In this document: piece by piece, positions 1 to 8,008 of the stretch
How positions within the stretch are numbered: position 1 is the first letter of the stretch
How the letters are laid out: every line of letters begins with the position of its first letter
DNA from: an uncultured Acidimicrobiales bacterium
GTDB lineage: Bacteria; Actinomycetota; Acidimicrobiia; Acidimicrobiales; SZUA-35
Direction: 5' to 3'
Assembly: GCA_938002965.1 (NCBI GenBank)
Contig: CALKZY010000044.1
Location: 1-59,559 of the forward strand
Length of the DNA: 59,559 nucleotides
Notes under the pieces: model-generated
The model's database searches: none
What the model was told of the DNA's origin: nothing
What the model saw: only the letters and a program-made list of their open reading frames with translations
Position numbers and translations under genes: made by a program

Positions 1-209
1 TGGGAATCGGCGAGGCCGACGAGATCCAGTCCATAGCCATGCATCAGCCGTTCCTCGACGCAGTGGCACCTCTCGACAACGTCGAAGTCGTGACCTTCCC
101 CGGCGCCGATCATGGTTTCACCTGGCCGGACAATGCCACCTACCACGAGACTGCAGCCGAAACGAGCTGGACGAAAACCCTGGACATGTTCGCCGCAGCC
201 TTCGCCTAA
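1..209 (+). CDS. Dienelactone hydrolase family protein, C-terminal end only
   Basis: The frame is open from the window edge to the TAA at 207-209 and gives 68 residues. They contain PGADHGF, then a tyrosine within NATYHETAA, then a W-x-K-T-L-D-M-F tail. That is the characteristic end of the dienelactone hydrolase (carboxymethylenebutenolidase) alpha/beta-hydrolase family, where the histidine of ADHGF is the third member of the Cys-Asp-His catalytic triad. Such enzymes open lactone or ester rings in aromatic degradation, but many relatives act on other esters, so the substrate cannot be told. The nucleophile and acid lie outside the window. Confidence 0.75.
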   Translation, partial: GIGEADEIQSIAMHQPFLDAVAPLDNVEVVTFPGADHGFTWPDNATYHETAAETSWTKTLDMFAAAFA

Positions 210-341
210 TCCAGGCGGGTAGTGACAGGTAAGAGCCCCGGTATGTGAAGGGTTTGTGCGAGACCGTTGCCGGTCTGCGAAACTTAGACCATCGTCGACC
301 ACCACCTCGCCAGCCACAACAAGATCCACGCGGACCAAGCG

Positions 342-1061
342 GTGTCCAACGCTCTGACCCAACTTGAGAACGGCGAACCCCGTGAGGCAACTCTCCTTGT
401 CGAGCGCTACGAGCAGTTAGGCGACCAGCAGCGAAGCTTGCTGGACGGCCTAGCTGGTGAGGCGGCACGCCAACCGTCGGACGAAACGACGGCTTCGCCT
501 TCGGCTGCGTCACCGTCGGCTTTGGAGCTGCTGTTGTTGCTGGTTGAGCGACACCGTCTAGCCATCCCCGCCATCCGCCGCATCGTGGCCGACGACAACA
601 CAGTCGAAGAGATCGGACACGACACGTTGGTCGCTGTCGCCACATCCATCACCTCGTTCCAGGGCAGTGCCGGATTCCGCACGTGGCTGAACGCCGTGGC
701 CACCAATCAAACCAAACAGTTCCTGCGTTCACAGTCGCGCCGCCCAATCCCCAGCGGTGGGCAACCGGCTGACATCAACTGGAATCAACAGACGGTCTCG
801 CTGCGGTTGAGCTCACTGGTGGCCCGCCGACAAAGCCTGGACGAAGCCATCGCCCAACTCCCCCAGCACTACCGAGACGCCGTGCTACTGCGAGACGTCG
901 ACCAGCTGCCGTACGCCGACATCGCCAACCAACTCGGCATCGACGTCAACACCGTACGCTCTCGCATCCACCGAGGACGGGCGCTCCTGGCCCGTACCTT
1001 CATCCAGGGTCAAGCCGACACCCCAGACCTAGCGGGGACCGATGACCAACCCGACCACTAA
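342..1061 (+). CDS. ECF-type RNA polymerase sigma factor
   Basis: This 239-residue protein has the two-domain layout of extracytoplasmic-function sigma factors. A region 2-like helical block at about residues 65-133 contains SFQGSAGFRTWLNAVATN and ends in a basic stretch. Region 4 lies at about 165-222, with LPQHYRDAVLLRDVDQLPYADIANQLGI followed by the VRSRIHRGRALL recognition helix. It should direct RNA polymerase to a small regulon. The next gene, a membrane kinase, overlaps its end by 20 bases, so the kinase may control it in place of a classical anti-sigma factor. The GTG start lacks a clear ribosome-binding site and could be placed elsewhere; the N-terminal 60 residues are low-complexity. 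Confidence 0.82.
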   Translation: MSNALTQLENGEPREATLLVERYEQLGDQQRSLLDGLAGEAARQPSDETTASPSAASPSALELLLLLVERHRLAIPAIRRIVADDNTVEEIGHDTLVAVATSITSFQGSAGFRTWLNAVATNQTKQFLRSQSRRPIPSGGQPADINWNQQTVSLRLSSLVARRQSLDEAIAQLPQHYRDAVLLRDVDQLPYADIANQLGIDVNTVRSRIHRGRALLARTFIQGQADTPDLAGTDDQPDH

Positions 1062-2535
1062 CATCGACGTTGGTTCTCGAATCGGTCGGCTGACGCTCAC
1101 CGAGCGCATCGGCCACGGCGGATTCTCCATCGTCTACCGGGCCTACGACGAAGCCCTCGACGCCGATGTGGCCGTCAAAGTCCTAGCCGACAATCACAGC
1201 CTCGACCCCGAGATCCGCACCCGCTTTCTGGCCGAAGGCAGGGTGCTACGCAAAGTCGCTCACCCGTCGCTCATTCAGGTGTACGACGTTGGCGAAACCG
1301 ACACCCACCGCCCCTACCTGGTATTGCAGCTAGCGTCCGGGGGTTCACTGGCAGACCGAATGCGCGTCCGCCGGGAAGCCGCTCAACCAACGACCGCGGC
1401 CGACCTGATCGCCATCACCAACGGGCTGGAAAGCGCGATAGGCGCCATCCACGACGTTGGCATCGTTCACCGAGATGTCAGCCCCGGCAACATCTTCATC
1501 ATGCGCACCGGACCGAGCAACCGCGCCGCTCCCGACGGTGGAGACCGGGCCGATACTGCGGCTGAAAATCATGGACCTCTGCTCCGGCCCGGCGAACGTC
1601 TTGTTCTTGGCGACCTCGGCCTGGCCAAAGACCTTGGGGCGACGTCAGGCATAACCGTCGGCGGTGGCACCCCGCAGTTCGCTGCGCCCGAGCAGCAACA
1701 ACCTGCCGGAACTGTCACCCCGAGCGCCGACGTGTACGGCGCCTCCATGTTATTGCGCTGGGCCGCCACCGACAGCCCGCTGTCCGCCGAGGTCGAGAGG
1801 CTGACGGCCAGCGGCGTGAACGTCGACCCCGATCAACGGCCGGCCACCATCGCCACCTGGGCCGACCAGATCCGGAGTGGACTGTCGCAGGCGGATCAAC
1901 GAAGCGAACCTGTGCCGGACGCGGTGGGCCGGCCGGCCGCTGCCAGTCAGGTCGAGCCCCATCATTTTAGCACGGCCAGCTTGACAGTCGCCGCCTTCGT
2001 AGCCGCCATCTGTCTGAGCGGTCCGGCGTTCTGGTCGTACTACAGAACAAAATCCGCCCTGACGACACGCGACAGTGAGAACACGGTGGCTGTAGCCGTC
2101 GACAACTCGACGATCGCCGCCGGCTGGGACAACCAGTCTTGGAGCTACCAATCCCCGTTCGACGAAACCGGCACAATCGAGTTCGCCACCTACGGGGCAC
2201 TTTCACTGGTGGCTGACGACCCAATCAACGTGTCGGACACCGCCCGCCTCGTCGGGGAGATTCAGCCGGCTGACGCATCAATCGCCATCCGTTTGAACGG
2301 CGAGACTTTTCGTCCGTGCCCACTGTTTGGGTCCACCGGACTGACGTCCACCGATGGCAATCAGCTGCGGTTTGAAATACCCTTGACAGTCCTCGGGCGA
2401 GAAGTCGAAGTCGTAAATCGCCTAAGCCTCATCAACACCAAAGATGATCGCCTGTCACTCCAAGTATCGAAGCTTGCCGTCGAAGAGCCGAGCGAAGAAG
2501 AGAGCAGCACCAGCACAGTCGCCTGCGGCCCGTAG
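1042..2535 (+). CDS. Membrane-anchored serine/threonine protein kinase with variant catalytic loop
   Basis: This 497-residue protein has a cytoplasmic Hanks-type kinase domain at residues 15-285, a single membrane helix at about 312-334 (LTVAAFVAAICLSGPAFW), and an extracytoplasmic domain of about 160 residues. The glycine loop is IGHGGFSIV (23-31), the ATP lysine is K46, the catalytic loop is HRDVSPGN (143-150), the metal motif is DLG (191-193) and APE is at 215-217. The usual HRDLKPEN lysine is replaced by serine, and DFG is DLG. About 30 extra residues separate HRD from DLG. It overlaps the sigma-factor gene, implying coupled translation. Inference: it senses an external signal and modulates that sigma factor. 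Activity with the Ser substitution is uncertain. Confidence 0.85.
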   Translation: MTNPTTNIDVGSRIGRLTLTERIGHGGFSIVYRAYDEALDADVAVKVLADNHSLDPEIRTRFLAEGRVLRKVAHPSLIQVYDVGETDTHRPYLVLQLASGGSLADRMRVRREAAQPTTAADLIAITNGLESAIGAIHDVGIVHRDVSPGNIFIMRTGPSNRAAPDGGDRADTAAENHGPLLRPGERLVLGDLGLAKDLGATSGITVGGGTPQFAAPEQQQPAGTVTPSADVYGASMLLRWAATDSPLSAEVERLTASGVNVDPDQRPATIATWADQIRSGLSQADQRSEPVPDAVGRPAAASQVEPHHFSTASLTVAAFVAAICLSGPAFWSYYRTKSALTTRDSENTVAVAVDNSTIAAGWDNQSWSYQSPFDETGTIEFATYGALSLVADDPINVSDTARLVGEIQPADASIAIRLNGETFRPCPLFGSTGLTSTDGNQLRFEIPLTVLGREVEVVNRLSLINTKDDRLSLQVSKLAVEEPSEEESSTSTVACGP

Positions 2536-2592
2536 GCCACGGGCAACAACCATCACTCCCCCAGTCATCACGTACAAATACTATGTTTAACT

Positions 2593-2934
2593 ATGTTGGC
2601 TCATCTCGCCGCCGAGATCTCTGTTCCACGTCCCAACGGAGCGGGCGGGTGGATACTGATTCTCGTTCTTCTAGCTACAACCATTTGGGTTGTTACGGCT
2701 GGATTTCGCTCACTGTTTCAATCTATGAGCGACAGGATTCGACCAGTTTTTTATGGCGTGCTCGGACTGGGCGCAGCCTACCTGTTCGTCCAGAACTGGT
2801 ATGGCTTGCAGAGCGATCCGCTTGTAAACACTGAGATTGAGGTATTCCCGAACACACCATCAGCAGTCGAAGTTGACGGCACGGTGCAACTGAACGGCGA
2901 CTCGGTGGACCACTCACACGACAGCGTGAACTAG
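2593..2934 (+). CDS. Small membrane protein, unknown function
   Basis: This 113-residue protein has two predicted membrane helices, WILILVLLATTIWVVTAG at about 20-38 and FYGVLGLGAAYLFVQ at about 53-68. An acidic, polar C-terminal tail of about 45 residues follows. I recognise no family. It starts 57 bases after the kinase gene in the same direction and could be part of that operon, possibly as a partner at the membrane, but this rests on position only. No clear ribosome-binding site precedes the ATG. Confidence 0.5.
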   Translation: MLAHLAAEISVPRPNGAGGWILILVLLATTIWVVTAGFRSLFQSMSDRIRPVFYGVLGLGAAYLFVQNWYGLQSDPLVNTEIEVFPNTPSAVEVDGTVQLNGDSVDHSHDSVN

Positions 2935-2940
2935 GACCGC

Positions 2941-4179
2941 CTACCAGCGAGCTTGCACGGCTGAAGCTTTTCGGAACACAAGCCCGCTTGGTCCTTCGCT
3001 GCCTTCGGCGTCTAGGGTCAGCGCGGGAGCTCGGTCCAACAGACCATTCAACGCTGCCACCGTTTCCATTCGGGCCAAATGCAACCCAAGACAGGCATGC
3101 GGGCCTTGTACAAACGTTACGTGTTGACCCAGATTGTCTCGACTAGCGTCGAACCGGTCAGGCTCGACGAAGACCGCAGGGTCTCGGTTGGCCCCAAGCA
3201 GGCTGACCGTCACCAGGTCACCAGCCGGAATTGGCACTCCACCCAACTCCACGTCTGCAGTGGTGTAGCGATCGATAACGGCAGCCGCCGGCTCCAAACG
3301 CAGCGACTCCTCCACCGCTTTAGGAATCAAAGCCCGGTCGGCCCTCAACGATGCCCAAACCTCTGAGCTCGAAAGCACATGCCATAGAACATTGGCCGTC
3401 ATACCCTCCGACGTCTCGATGGCACCGAACATCAACACTGCTACGGCCGACCCAACCTCGTCGTCCCGCAACGCCCCCGACGCCGCCACTCGGCGAACCA
3501 ACGAATCGCCCTGCTCGGTCGCCGCCTCAACCAAGGTCTGTTGAACCCTGGCGTGAATCTCGGTCACCGCCCGGTCGCCGTCGGCGCCGATGGCCAGCCC
3601 GCGGGTCAGGTCAACGATGGCATCAGAGATGGCGTAGTACCACTCCAACACTTCAGCGGCGCTGACATCAACCAAGCCCAGGAATCGAGTGATGGTGTTG
3701 ACCGCCAGCGGCCCAGCCAGACTGCTGCGCAACTCCGCCGATCGCCCTGCTGCCACCTCATCGATCAAGCGATCAACCTCAGCCGCTAGAAACTCATCGA
3801 ACTGCTCCCGCAACACGCCGGGGCGGAACGACGGCGCAAACGGAGACCGGTGACGAACATGTTCCTCACCGTCAAGTGAGAGCATGCTGGGGCCCAACAC
3901 GGCGGCTGTAGTGAACCGAGGATCGTCGACCGTGAAGCGATCAGCATCACGCATGGCCTCAACGGCGAGATCTCGCCGGGTCACCAGCCACGCCCCCAGC
4001 GCCGGAATCCACGAGACCGGTTCGCCGGCCCGCAGCTCAGCCAAGACCGGATATGGGTTGAGTTCAAGCTGTTCAAGAGTGATGCTGGCGCCAACCGGAA
4101 AGCGCTGTTGTCGTTCAGATTCGGCACGGGCGCCCAAATGGGGCGAGGAACGAGATGAGGGATGGGATTCAGAAGACAT
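2941..4179 (-). CDS. Cytochrome P450
   Basis: This 412-residue soluble bacterial P450 carries the hallmark heme-binding motif FVQGPHACLG (357-366, Cys363 as thiolate ligand), the K-helix ExxR (E291-R294) and an I-helix oxygen-activation segment GAIETS (252-257). It should mono-oxygenate an organic substrate using electrons from a ferredoxin partner, none of which is nearby. It is divergent from the flavin amine oxidase at 4300. The short space between them holds a perfect inverted repeat that is matched in front of the TetR gene at 6055-6621, so the cluster is probably induced by a ligand of that repressor. The substrate cannot be inferred. Confidence 0.93.
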   Translation of the reverse strand: MSSESHPSSRSSPHLGARAESERQQRFPVGASITLEQLELNPYPVLAELRAGEPVSWIPALGAWLVTRRDLAVEAMRDADRFTVDDPRFTTAAVLGPSMLSLDGEEHVRHRSPFAPSFRPGVLREQFDEFLAAEVDRLIDEVAAGRSAELRSSLAGPLAVNTITRFLGLVDVSAAEVLEWYYAISDAIVDLTRGLAIGADGDRAVTEIHARVQQTLVEAATEQGDSLVRRVAASGALRDDEVGSAVAVLMFGAIETSEGMTANVLWHVLSSSEVWASLRADRALIPKAVEESLRLEPAAAVIDRYTTADVELGGVPIPAGDLVTVSLLGANRDPAVFVEPDRFDASRDNLGQHVTFVQGPHACLGLHLARMETVAALNGLLDRAPALTLDAEGSEGPSGLVFRKASAVQARW

Positions 4180-4269
4180 AGACGCTCACGTAGTCCTTGC
4201 TCGCCAGCTCCGGCGATTGCCGTTGGTGATCTACCCAGCAGATTAACTTTGACGATCAACCTAGACGGC

Positions 4270-4291
4270 GAGTCTAGTCACTAATAGACTC
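4270..4291. promoter_or_regulatory. Putative TetR operator between P450 and amine oxidase genes
   Basis: Perfect inverted repeat GAGTCTA-N8-TAGACTC. The inner 18 bases are GTCTAGTCACTAATAGAC. A TAGACT hexamer inside it (4285-4290), 9 bases before the ATG at 4300, could be the -10 box of the amine oxidase gene, so binding would block transcription. Its left arm GAGTCTA, 8-base spacer and TAGAC half recur at 6695-6716 in front of the nearby TetR gene. A further overlapping palindrome, CTAGAC-N5-GTCTAG, lies at 4261-4277. Confidence 0.65.
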
Positions 4292-4299
4292 ACTTTCAT

Positions 4300-5472
4300 A
4301 TGGCATACGACGTAGTCCTCATCGGGGCTGGCATCTCCGGGCTGGCAGCCGCCCGACACCTGATCAAACTCGGCCACTCGGTCACCGTGCTGGAAGCACG
4401 CAACCGGGTCGGAGGTCGGCTGCATTCGGTCCCGGCCGGTTATGACCGCGCTGCGGGCCTCGACCTCGGAGCCACCTGGTTCTGGCCGGGCGAGACCCGG
4501 GTGACCACCATGGCCGACGAACTCGGGCTTCCAATCCACAACCAGCACATCGCAGGCAACGCCCTCTATCACGAGCCAAACCCGACGCCGACACCGGCAA
4601 CGACAGGACCGCAAGCGCGGCTGATAGACGGCAACCCACTCGACGCCCCCGCCTTTCGATTCACCGCTGGCGCAGACAGCCTGCCCAAAGCCATCGCCGA
4701 CCAACTCCCGCCCGGCACCATCCAACTCGACGTGCTAGCAACCGCAATCAAGGCCAGCCCAGACGGGGACCTCACGGTTCACACCGACCAACAAGACAGT
4801 CACGCCGCCCGCCACGTCATTGTGGCCATCCCGCCAGCCCTGGCTGCTCATACCATCGCCTTCGACCCCCCTCTCCCCGATCGGTTGGCCGGCCTGATCG
4901 CCGCCACCCCGGTGTGGATGGGGGCTATGACCAAAGTGGTGGCCCACTACCACCATGCGTTCTGGCGAGACCGGGGTCTGGCCGGATCGGCCATCAGCCA
5001 CATCGGCCCTATGAGAGAACTACACGACATGAGCGGTCCCGACGGCCAACCAGCCGCCCTGTTCGGTTTCGCTCCCAAGGTCGGTGCCACGGCTGCCGTC
5101 ACCGAAGAAGCCGTCGTCAACCAGCTGGTCGAGCTATTCGGCCCGGATGCGGCCGAACCGGAGCAGATAGTGGTCGCCAACTGGGCCAACGAAGCCCACA
5201 CCTCGCCGCCGGGCGGCGAGCGTCTCACCGCCTACCAGGCCTACGGCCACGACCTTTATCAGCGCCCGGCAATGGCCGGTCACCTGCACTGGACATCCAC
5301 TGAGACCGCTAGCGTCAATCCCGGCCACATCGAAGGTGCGCTGGCCGCCGCCGAACGAGCAGTCGACGCCATCAACGCCGACCTCAGCGCCTCCAACGCC
5401 AAGCCCGATACACAGCCCAAGCTCGATACACAGCCCGATTCCACGACCGCCCCCACCGGAGCGAACCAATGA
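4300..5472 (+). CDS. FAD-dependent amine oxidase family protein
   Basis: This 390-residue flavoprotein begins with an FAD-binding Rossmann motif, VVLIGAGISGLAAARHL, and the downstream EARNRVGGR segment typical of monoamine oxidase/flavin amine oxidases. A C-terminal FAD contact resembling GHIEGALAAAERA is at about 345-357. These enzymes oxidise amines to imines or aldehydes and release H2O2. The last 30 residues are a Pro/Thr-rich tail with short repeats (TQPKLDTQPDS). It overlaps the DinB gene by four bases (ATGA) and is divergent from a P450, which suggests a catabolic or modifying pathway for an amine. The substrate is unknown. Confidence 0.85.
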   Translation: MAYDVVLIGAGISGLAAARHLIKLGHSVTVLEARNRVGGRLHSVPAGYDRAAGLDLGATWFWPGETRVTTMADELGLPIHNQHIAGNALYHEPNPTPTPATTGPQARLIDGNPLDAPAFRFTAGADSLPKAIADQLPPGTIQLDVLATAIKASPDGDLTVHTDQQDSHAARHVIVAIPPALAAHTIAFDPPLPDRLAGLIAATPVWMGAMTKVVAHYHHAFWRDRGLAGSAISHIGPMRELHDMSGPDGQPAALFGFAPKVGATAAVTEEAVVNQLVELFGPDAAEPEQIVVANWANEAHTSPPGGERLTAYQAYGHDLYQRPAMAGHLHWTSTETASVNPGHIEGALAAAERAVDAINADLSASNAKPDTQPKLDTQPDSTTAPTGANQ

Positions 5473-6017
5473 CCGCATCAACAACCATACCCACCATCAA
5501 ACAGCTGCTCGCCGAATACGACCGAGCGCTTGCCTACACCAACGACTTGACGGCTGACCTCACGGCCGACGAAGTCACCTGGCGACCCAACGAACAGTCG
5601 AGCGCCATCGGCTGGCACCTCGGTCATCAACCGGCGGTGGCCCACTACATGGTGCGAAACCTGACTGCGGCAGAAGCCAGGCTCGACCCCCCACTGGACG
5701 AGCTGATGGACTCGGCAACCGAAGAGTCCCAGCGAGGCGACCTCCCGGAAGTCGACCGGCTACACGCCTACCGTGACACGGTGGCCGAGCGGGTCAAGTT
5801 CCGCATCGCCGCCATCGACGAAGGCAATGTCGGTGCACCAGCTCAGCTTCGCATCATTGCTGCCACCCTGATGGTGGCCGTCATCAACCACGAATATCAG
5901 CACAGCAAGTGGATCGGCGAAGTGCGCTACGAGGTTCACGGCAAAGATCTCCCCCCGGTGCCGACATCGAATCTGCTGACCGAGATCGACGGGTACCAGG
6001 TGGTCACCCTCGGCTAA
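5469..6017 (+). CDS. DinB-family putative metal-dependent protein
   Basis: This 182-residue protein of the DinB/YfiT four-helix-bundle superfamily has the three expected metal-ligand histidines: one in AIGWHLGHQP near residue 50 and two in NHEYQHSKW near 141-145. Members include thiol-dependent S-transferases and many proteins with no assigned role. Its ATG overlaps the amine oxidase stop codon, so the two are co-translated and probably act on the same compound. The likely repressor is the TetR protein encoded convergently at 6055-6621. Confidence 0.8.
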   Translation: MTASTTIPTIKQLLAEYDRALAYTNDLTADLTADEVTWRPNEQSSAIGWHLGHQPAVAHYMVRNLTAAEARLDPPLDELMDSATEESQRGDLPEVDRLHAYRDTVAERVKFRIAAIDEGNVGAPAQLRIIAATLMVAVINHEYQHSKWIGEVRYEVHGKDLPPVPTSNLLTEIDGYQVVTLG

Positions 6018-6054
6018 CCCACGACGTCAGACGGTGCACTCAGACGGCGCGCAC

Positions 6055-6621
6055 TCAGACGGTGCGCACCACCACGTCGACCACGTCAGAAGCCAGAGCC
6101 GGAGGCGATCCGGCCCGACTCATCAGCACCGCACCTTCCAGCGCGGCCAGCAACGTCGCCGCGGTGACATCCACATCAGTCGACGAATCGATTTCACCAG
6201 CATTGACGGCAGCTGCGAGCTGACCGGCTAGCCAAGCCGCCTGATCAGCGAAGAAGCCGGAAACTTCCGCTCGGGGCTCCTCACCAACTGCCACCCACTC
6301 GGCAGCCGCCGCCCCACACAGGCACATCTGATCGTCATCGGCCGCGGCGGCGAACCGTGCGGCGTAGGTTCGAATGCGGACAAGTGGCGACGAATCGTCG
6401 ATCGACTCAGCCCATCCGCTGAACGAACTTCGGTAGTCGGAGACTACGGCCGCCACCAAGTCTTCTTTGCGACGAAAGTGATGGTGCACCGACGGGGCCT
6501 TGATGCCCAGCTCGTCAGCCAGATGCCCGAAGCTGACGCTGCTAACGCCAACCCGTTGTATGGCGTCGCGTGCCGCGTCCACCAGCTCGTCTCGCACTGG
6601 TCGGCCGGTTGGTCGAGCCAC
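6055..6621 (-). CDS. TetR-family transcriptional repressor
   Basis: The TetR helix-turn-helix lies in the first 50 residues (RDELVDAARDAIQRVGVSS, then LADELGIKAPSVHHHFRRKEDL). A ligand-binding helical domain follows. I place the start at GTG 6621, giving 188 residues, because GAGG stands six bases before it. An upstream GTG at 6693 would add 24 residues with no family resemblance and no ribosome-binding site. An inverted repeat 74-95 bases upstream of the chosen start matches the one in the P450/amine oxidase promoter. This makes autoregulation and control of that cluster the simplest reading. Confidence 0.85.
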   Translation of the reverse strand: MARPTGRPVRDELVDAARDAIQRVGVSSVSFGHLADELGIKAPSVHHHFRRKEDLVAAVVSDYRSSFSGWAESIDDSSPLVRIRTYAARFAAAADDDQMCLCGAAAAEWVAVGEEPRAEVSGFFADQAAWLAGQLAAAVNAGEIDSSTDVDVTAATLLAALEGAVLMSRAGSPPALASDVVDVVVRTV

Positions 6622-6694
6622 GTCTAACCTCACTCCCGATAGATCCGGTTTCAGACCGGTTCGGCGGTTTGCCACGTCGACCGGTCCGACCACG

Positions 6695-6716
6695 GAGTCT
6701 ACCTCAAGCTAGACAG
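6695..6716. promoter_or_regulatory. Putative TetR autoregulatory operator
   Basis: GAGTCTA-N8-TAGACAG, an inverted repeat with the same left arm, the same 8-base spacer and the same TAGAC right core as the perfect repeat at 4270-4291. It lies upstream of the preferred TetR start at 6621 and before the divergent gene at 6817. Two matches of this kind within 2.5 kb of a TetR gene are unlikely to be chance, but no binding data exist here. Confidence 0.6.
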
Positions 6717-6816
6717 CCCGGCCATGTGCGAACGCAGGCCGAGACAACACAGATCTAGATCAATCCTCCGGGCTCCCGGTGGAAATGTTTGATCTGCGTC
6801 GCTGGTTACAGCTGAC

Positions 6817-7098
6817 ATGACTACTGCAACCGTGGACGGCGTTGTACTCGCCGAATCTGACAAGACCGTCGTTGTCGAGGGAAACCACTACTTCCCTCCA
6901 GACTCAATCAACTGGGACTACTTCACCACCACCGAGCTCACCACCGGCTGCCCCTGGAAGGGCACAGCCAGCTACTACTCGATCTCGATCAACGGAAACC
7001 AGCTGGACAACGTGGCCTGGGCCTACCCCGAACCCAAAGACGCCGCCAAAGAAATCAAAGACCACGTGGCCTTCTACCCCCAGGTCAGCATCGCCTAA
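6817..7098 (+). CDS. DUF427 domain protein
   Basis: This 93-residue protein matches the DUF427 family over its whole length. It has the typical GVVLAESDKTVVVEGNHYFP opening, the TTGCPWKGTASYYSI core and the NVAWAYPEP-KDAAKEIKDHVAFYP end. The biochemical role of the family is not established. It stands alone, divergent from the TetR gene and ahead of tRNA-Arg, with no operon partner. The ATG follows TTACAGCTGAC without a Shine-Dalgarno sequence. Confidence 0.85.
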   Translation: MTTATVDGVVLAESDKTVVVEGNHYFPPDSINWDYFTTTELTTGCPWKGTASYYSISINGNQLDNVAWAYPEPKDAAKEIKDHVAFYPQVSIA

Positions 7099-7188
7099 CA
7101 CCGCTGACGTTTCGGCAATCCGGAAGTAATCACACCCCAAGGCGGGTCCCAAGTTCAGTCACCGAGCTACACTGGGATCCGCTACTTA

Positions 7189-7262
7189 GCGCCCGTAGCT
7201 CAATTGGATAGAGTAGCTGGCTTCGAACCAGTTGGTTGGGGGTTCGAGTCCCTCCGGGCGTA
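7189..7262 (+). tRNA. tRNA-Arg (anticodon TCG)
   Basis: This 74-base cloverleaf has acceptor GCGCCCG paired with CGGGCGT plus discriminator A. The anticodon stem GCTGG/CCAGT encloses the loop CTTCGAA, giving anticodon TCG for CGA codons. The T-arm contains GGTTCGAGTCC. No CCA is encoded. Confidence 0.95.
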
Positions 7263-7322
7263 CTGAAAAATCCACTGGACACTGTTGGCTAATCCGTCCC
7301 ACCGCCGAGGCACAATGGAACA

Positions 7323-7943
7323 GTGGCAAGAAGACGGCGAGAGCGCACTCCTGATGACGTAAACATCTCGTTCTTCGAGTCAGTCTTCGGCATGGTCGGC
7401 ATTAGCTACACCGAGCGAGCGGTCCTGGCGGTTCAGCTACCGGAAGAATCCGAGGACGAGACCCGCGGCCGCTTGACCCAGCGTTTCCCTGAGGCGAGCG
7501 TTCACGACGATCTCTTCGCCAACCAATCCGGCGACGACGAAAGCCTCGACGCCAAACAGCACGCGGTTGCCATCGACGCTGCGACCCGCATTCAGGGTCT
7601 GCTGGCTGGTGAGGACGTGGAGCTCGACCCCATCCCCGTCGATGTCAGCACCTCAAGCGAATTCAACCAACAGGTTTACGCCGTGGTACGCATGATCAGC
7701 CGAGGGGAAGTGCTCACCTACGGCGAAGTGGCTCGTCGGGCCGGCGAGCCAGGCGGGGCTCAAGCGGTTGGCCGTGCCATGGCCGCCAACCCCATCCCGG
7801 TGATCATTCCATGCCACCGAGTTCTGGGCGCCAACCAGGAGTTGGTCGGGTTCTCAGCCAACGGCGGAATCGAAACCAAGCGACGCATGCTGCTGGCCGA
7901 AGACTGCCCAGCCGTCCCGCCATCCCTGTTCGACCAGCCCTAA
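7323..7943 (+). CDS. ogt: Methylated-DNA-[protein]-cysteine S-methyltransferase
   Basis: This 206-residue suicide repair protein moves an alkyl group from O6-alkylguanine to its own cysteine. The active-site motif IPCHRVLGAN is intact with Cys164, preceded by the winged-helix block VYAVVRMISRGEVLTYGEVARRAG and followed by GFSANGGIETKRRML. The first 110 residues form the less conserved N-terminal domain and include an acidic stretch. The GTG at 7323 has no ribosome-binding site. A CACAAT hexamer lies at 7311-7316, six bases before it, a near match to the leaderless promoter pattern seen elsewhere in the window. Confidence 0.92.
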   Translation: MARRRRERTPDDVNISFFESVFGMVGISYTERAVLAVQLPEESEDETRGRLTQRFPEASVHDDLFANQSGDDESLDAKQHAVAIDAATRIQGLLAGEDVELDPIPVDVSTSSEFNQQVYAVVRMISRGEVLTYGEVARRAGEPGGAQAVGRAMAANPIPVIIPCHRVLGANQELVGFSANGGIETKRRMLLAEDCPAVPPSLFDQP

Positions 7944-8008
7944 ATCCTCAAACACCGCGATGGCAAAGCCGACCGCTGACCAGCAGCGGTATCGGACACA
8001 CTGAACAG

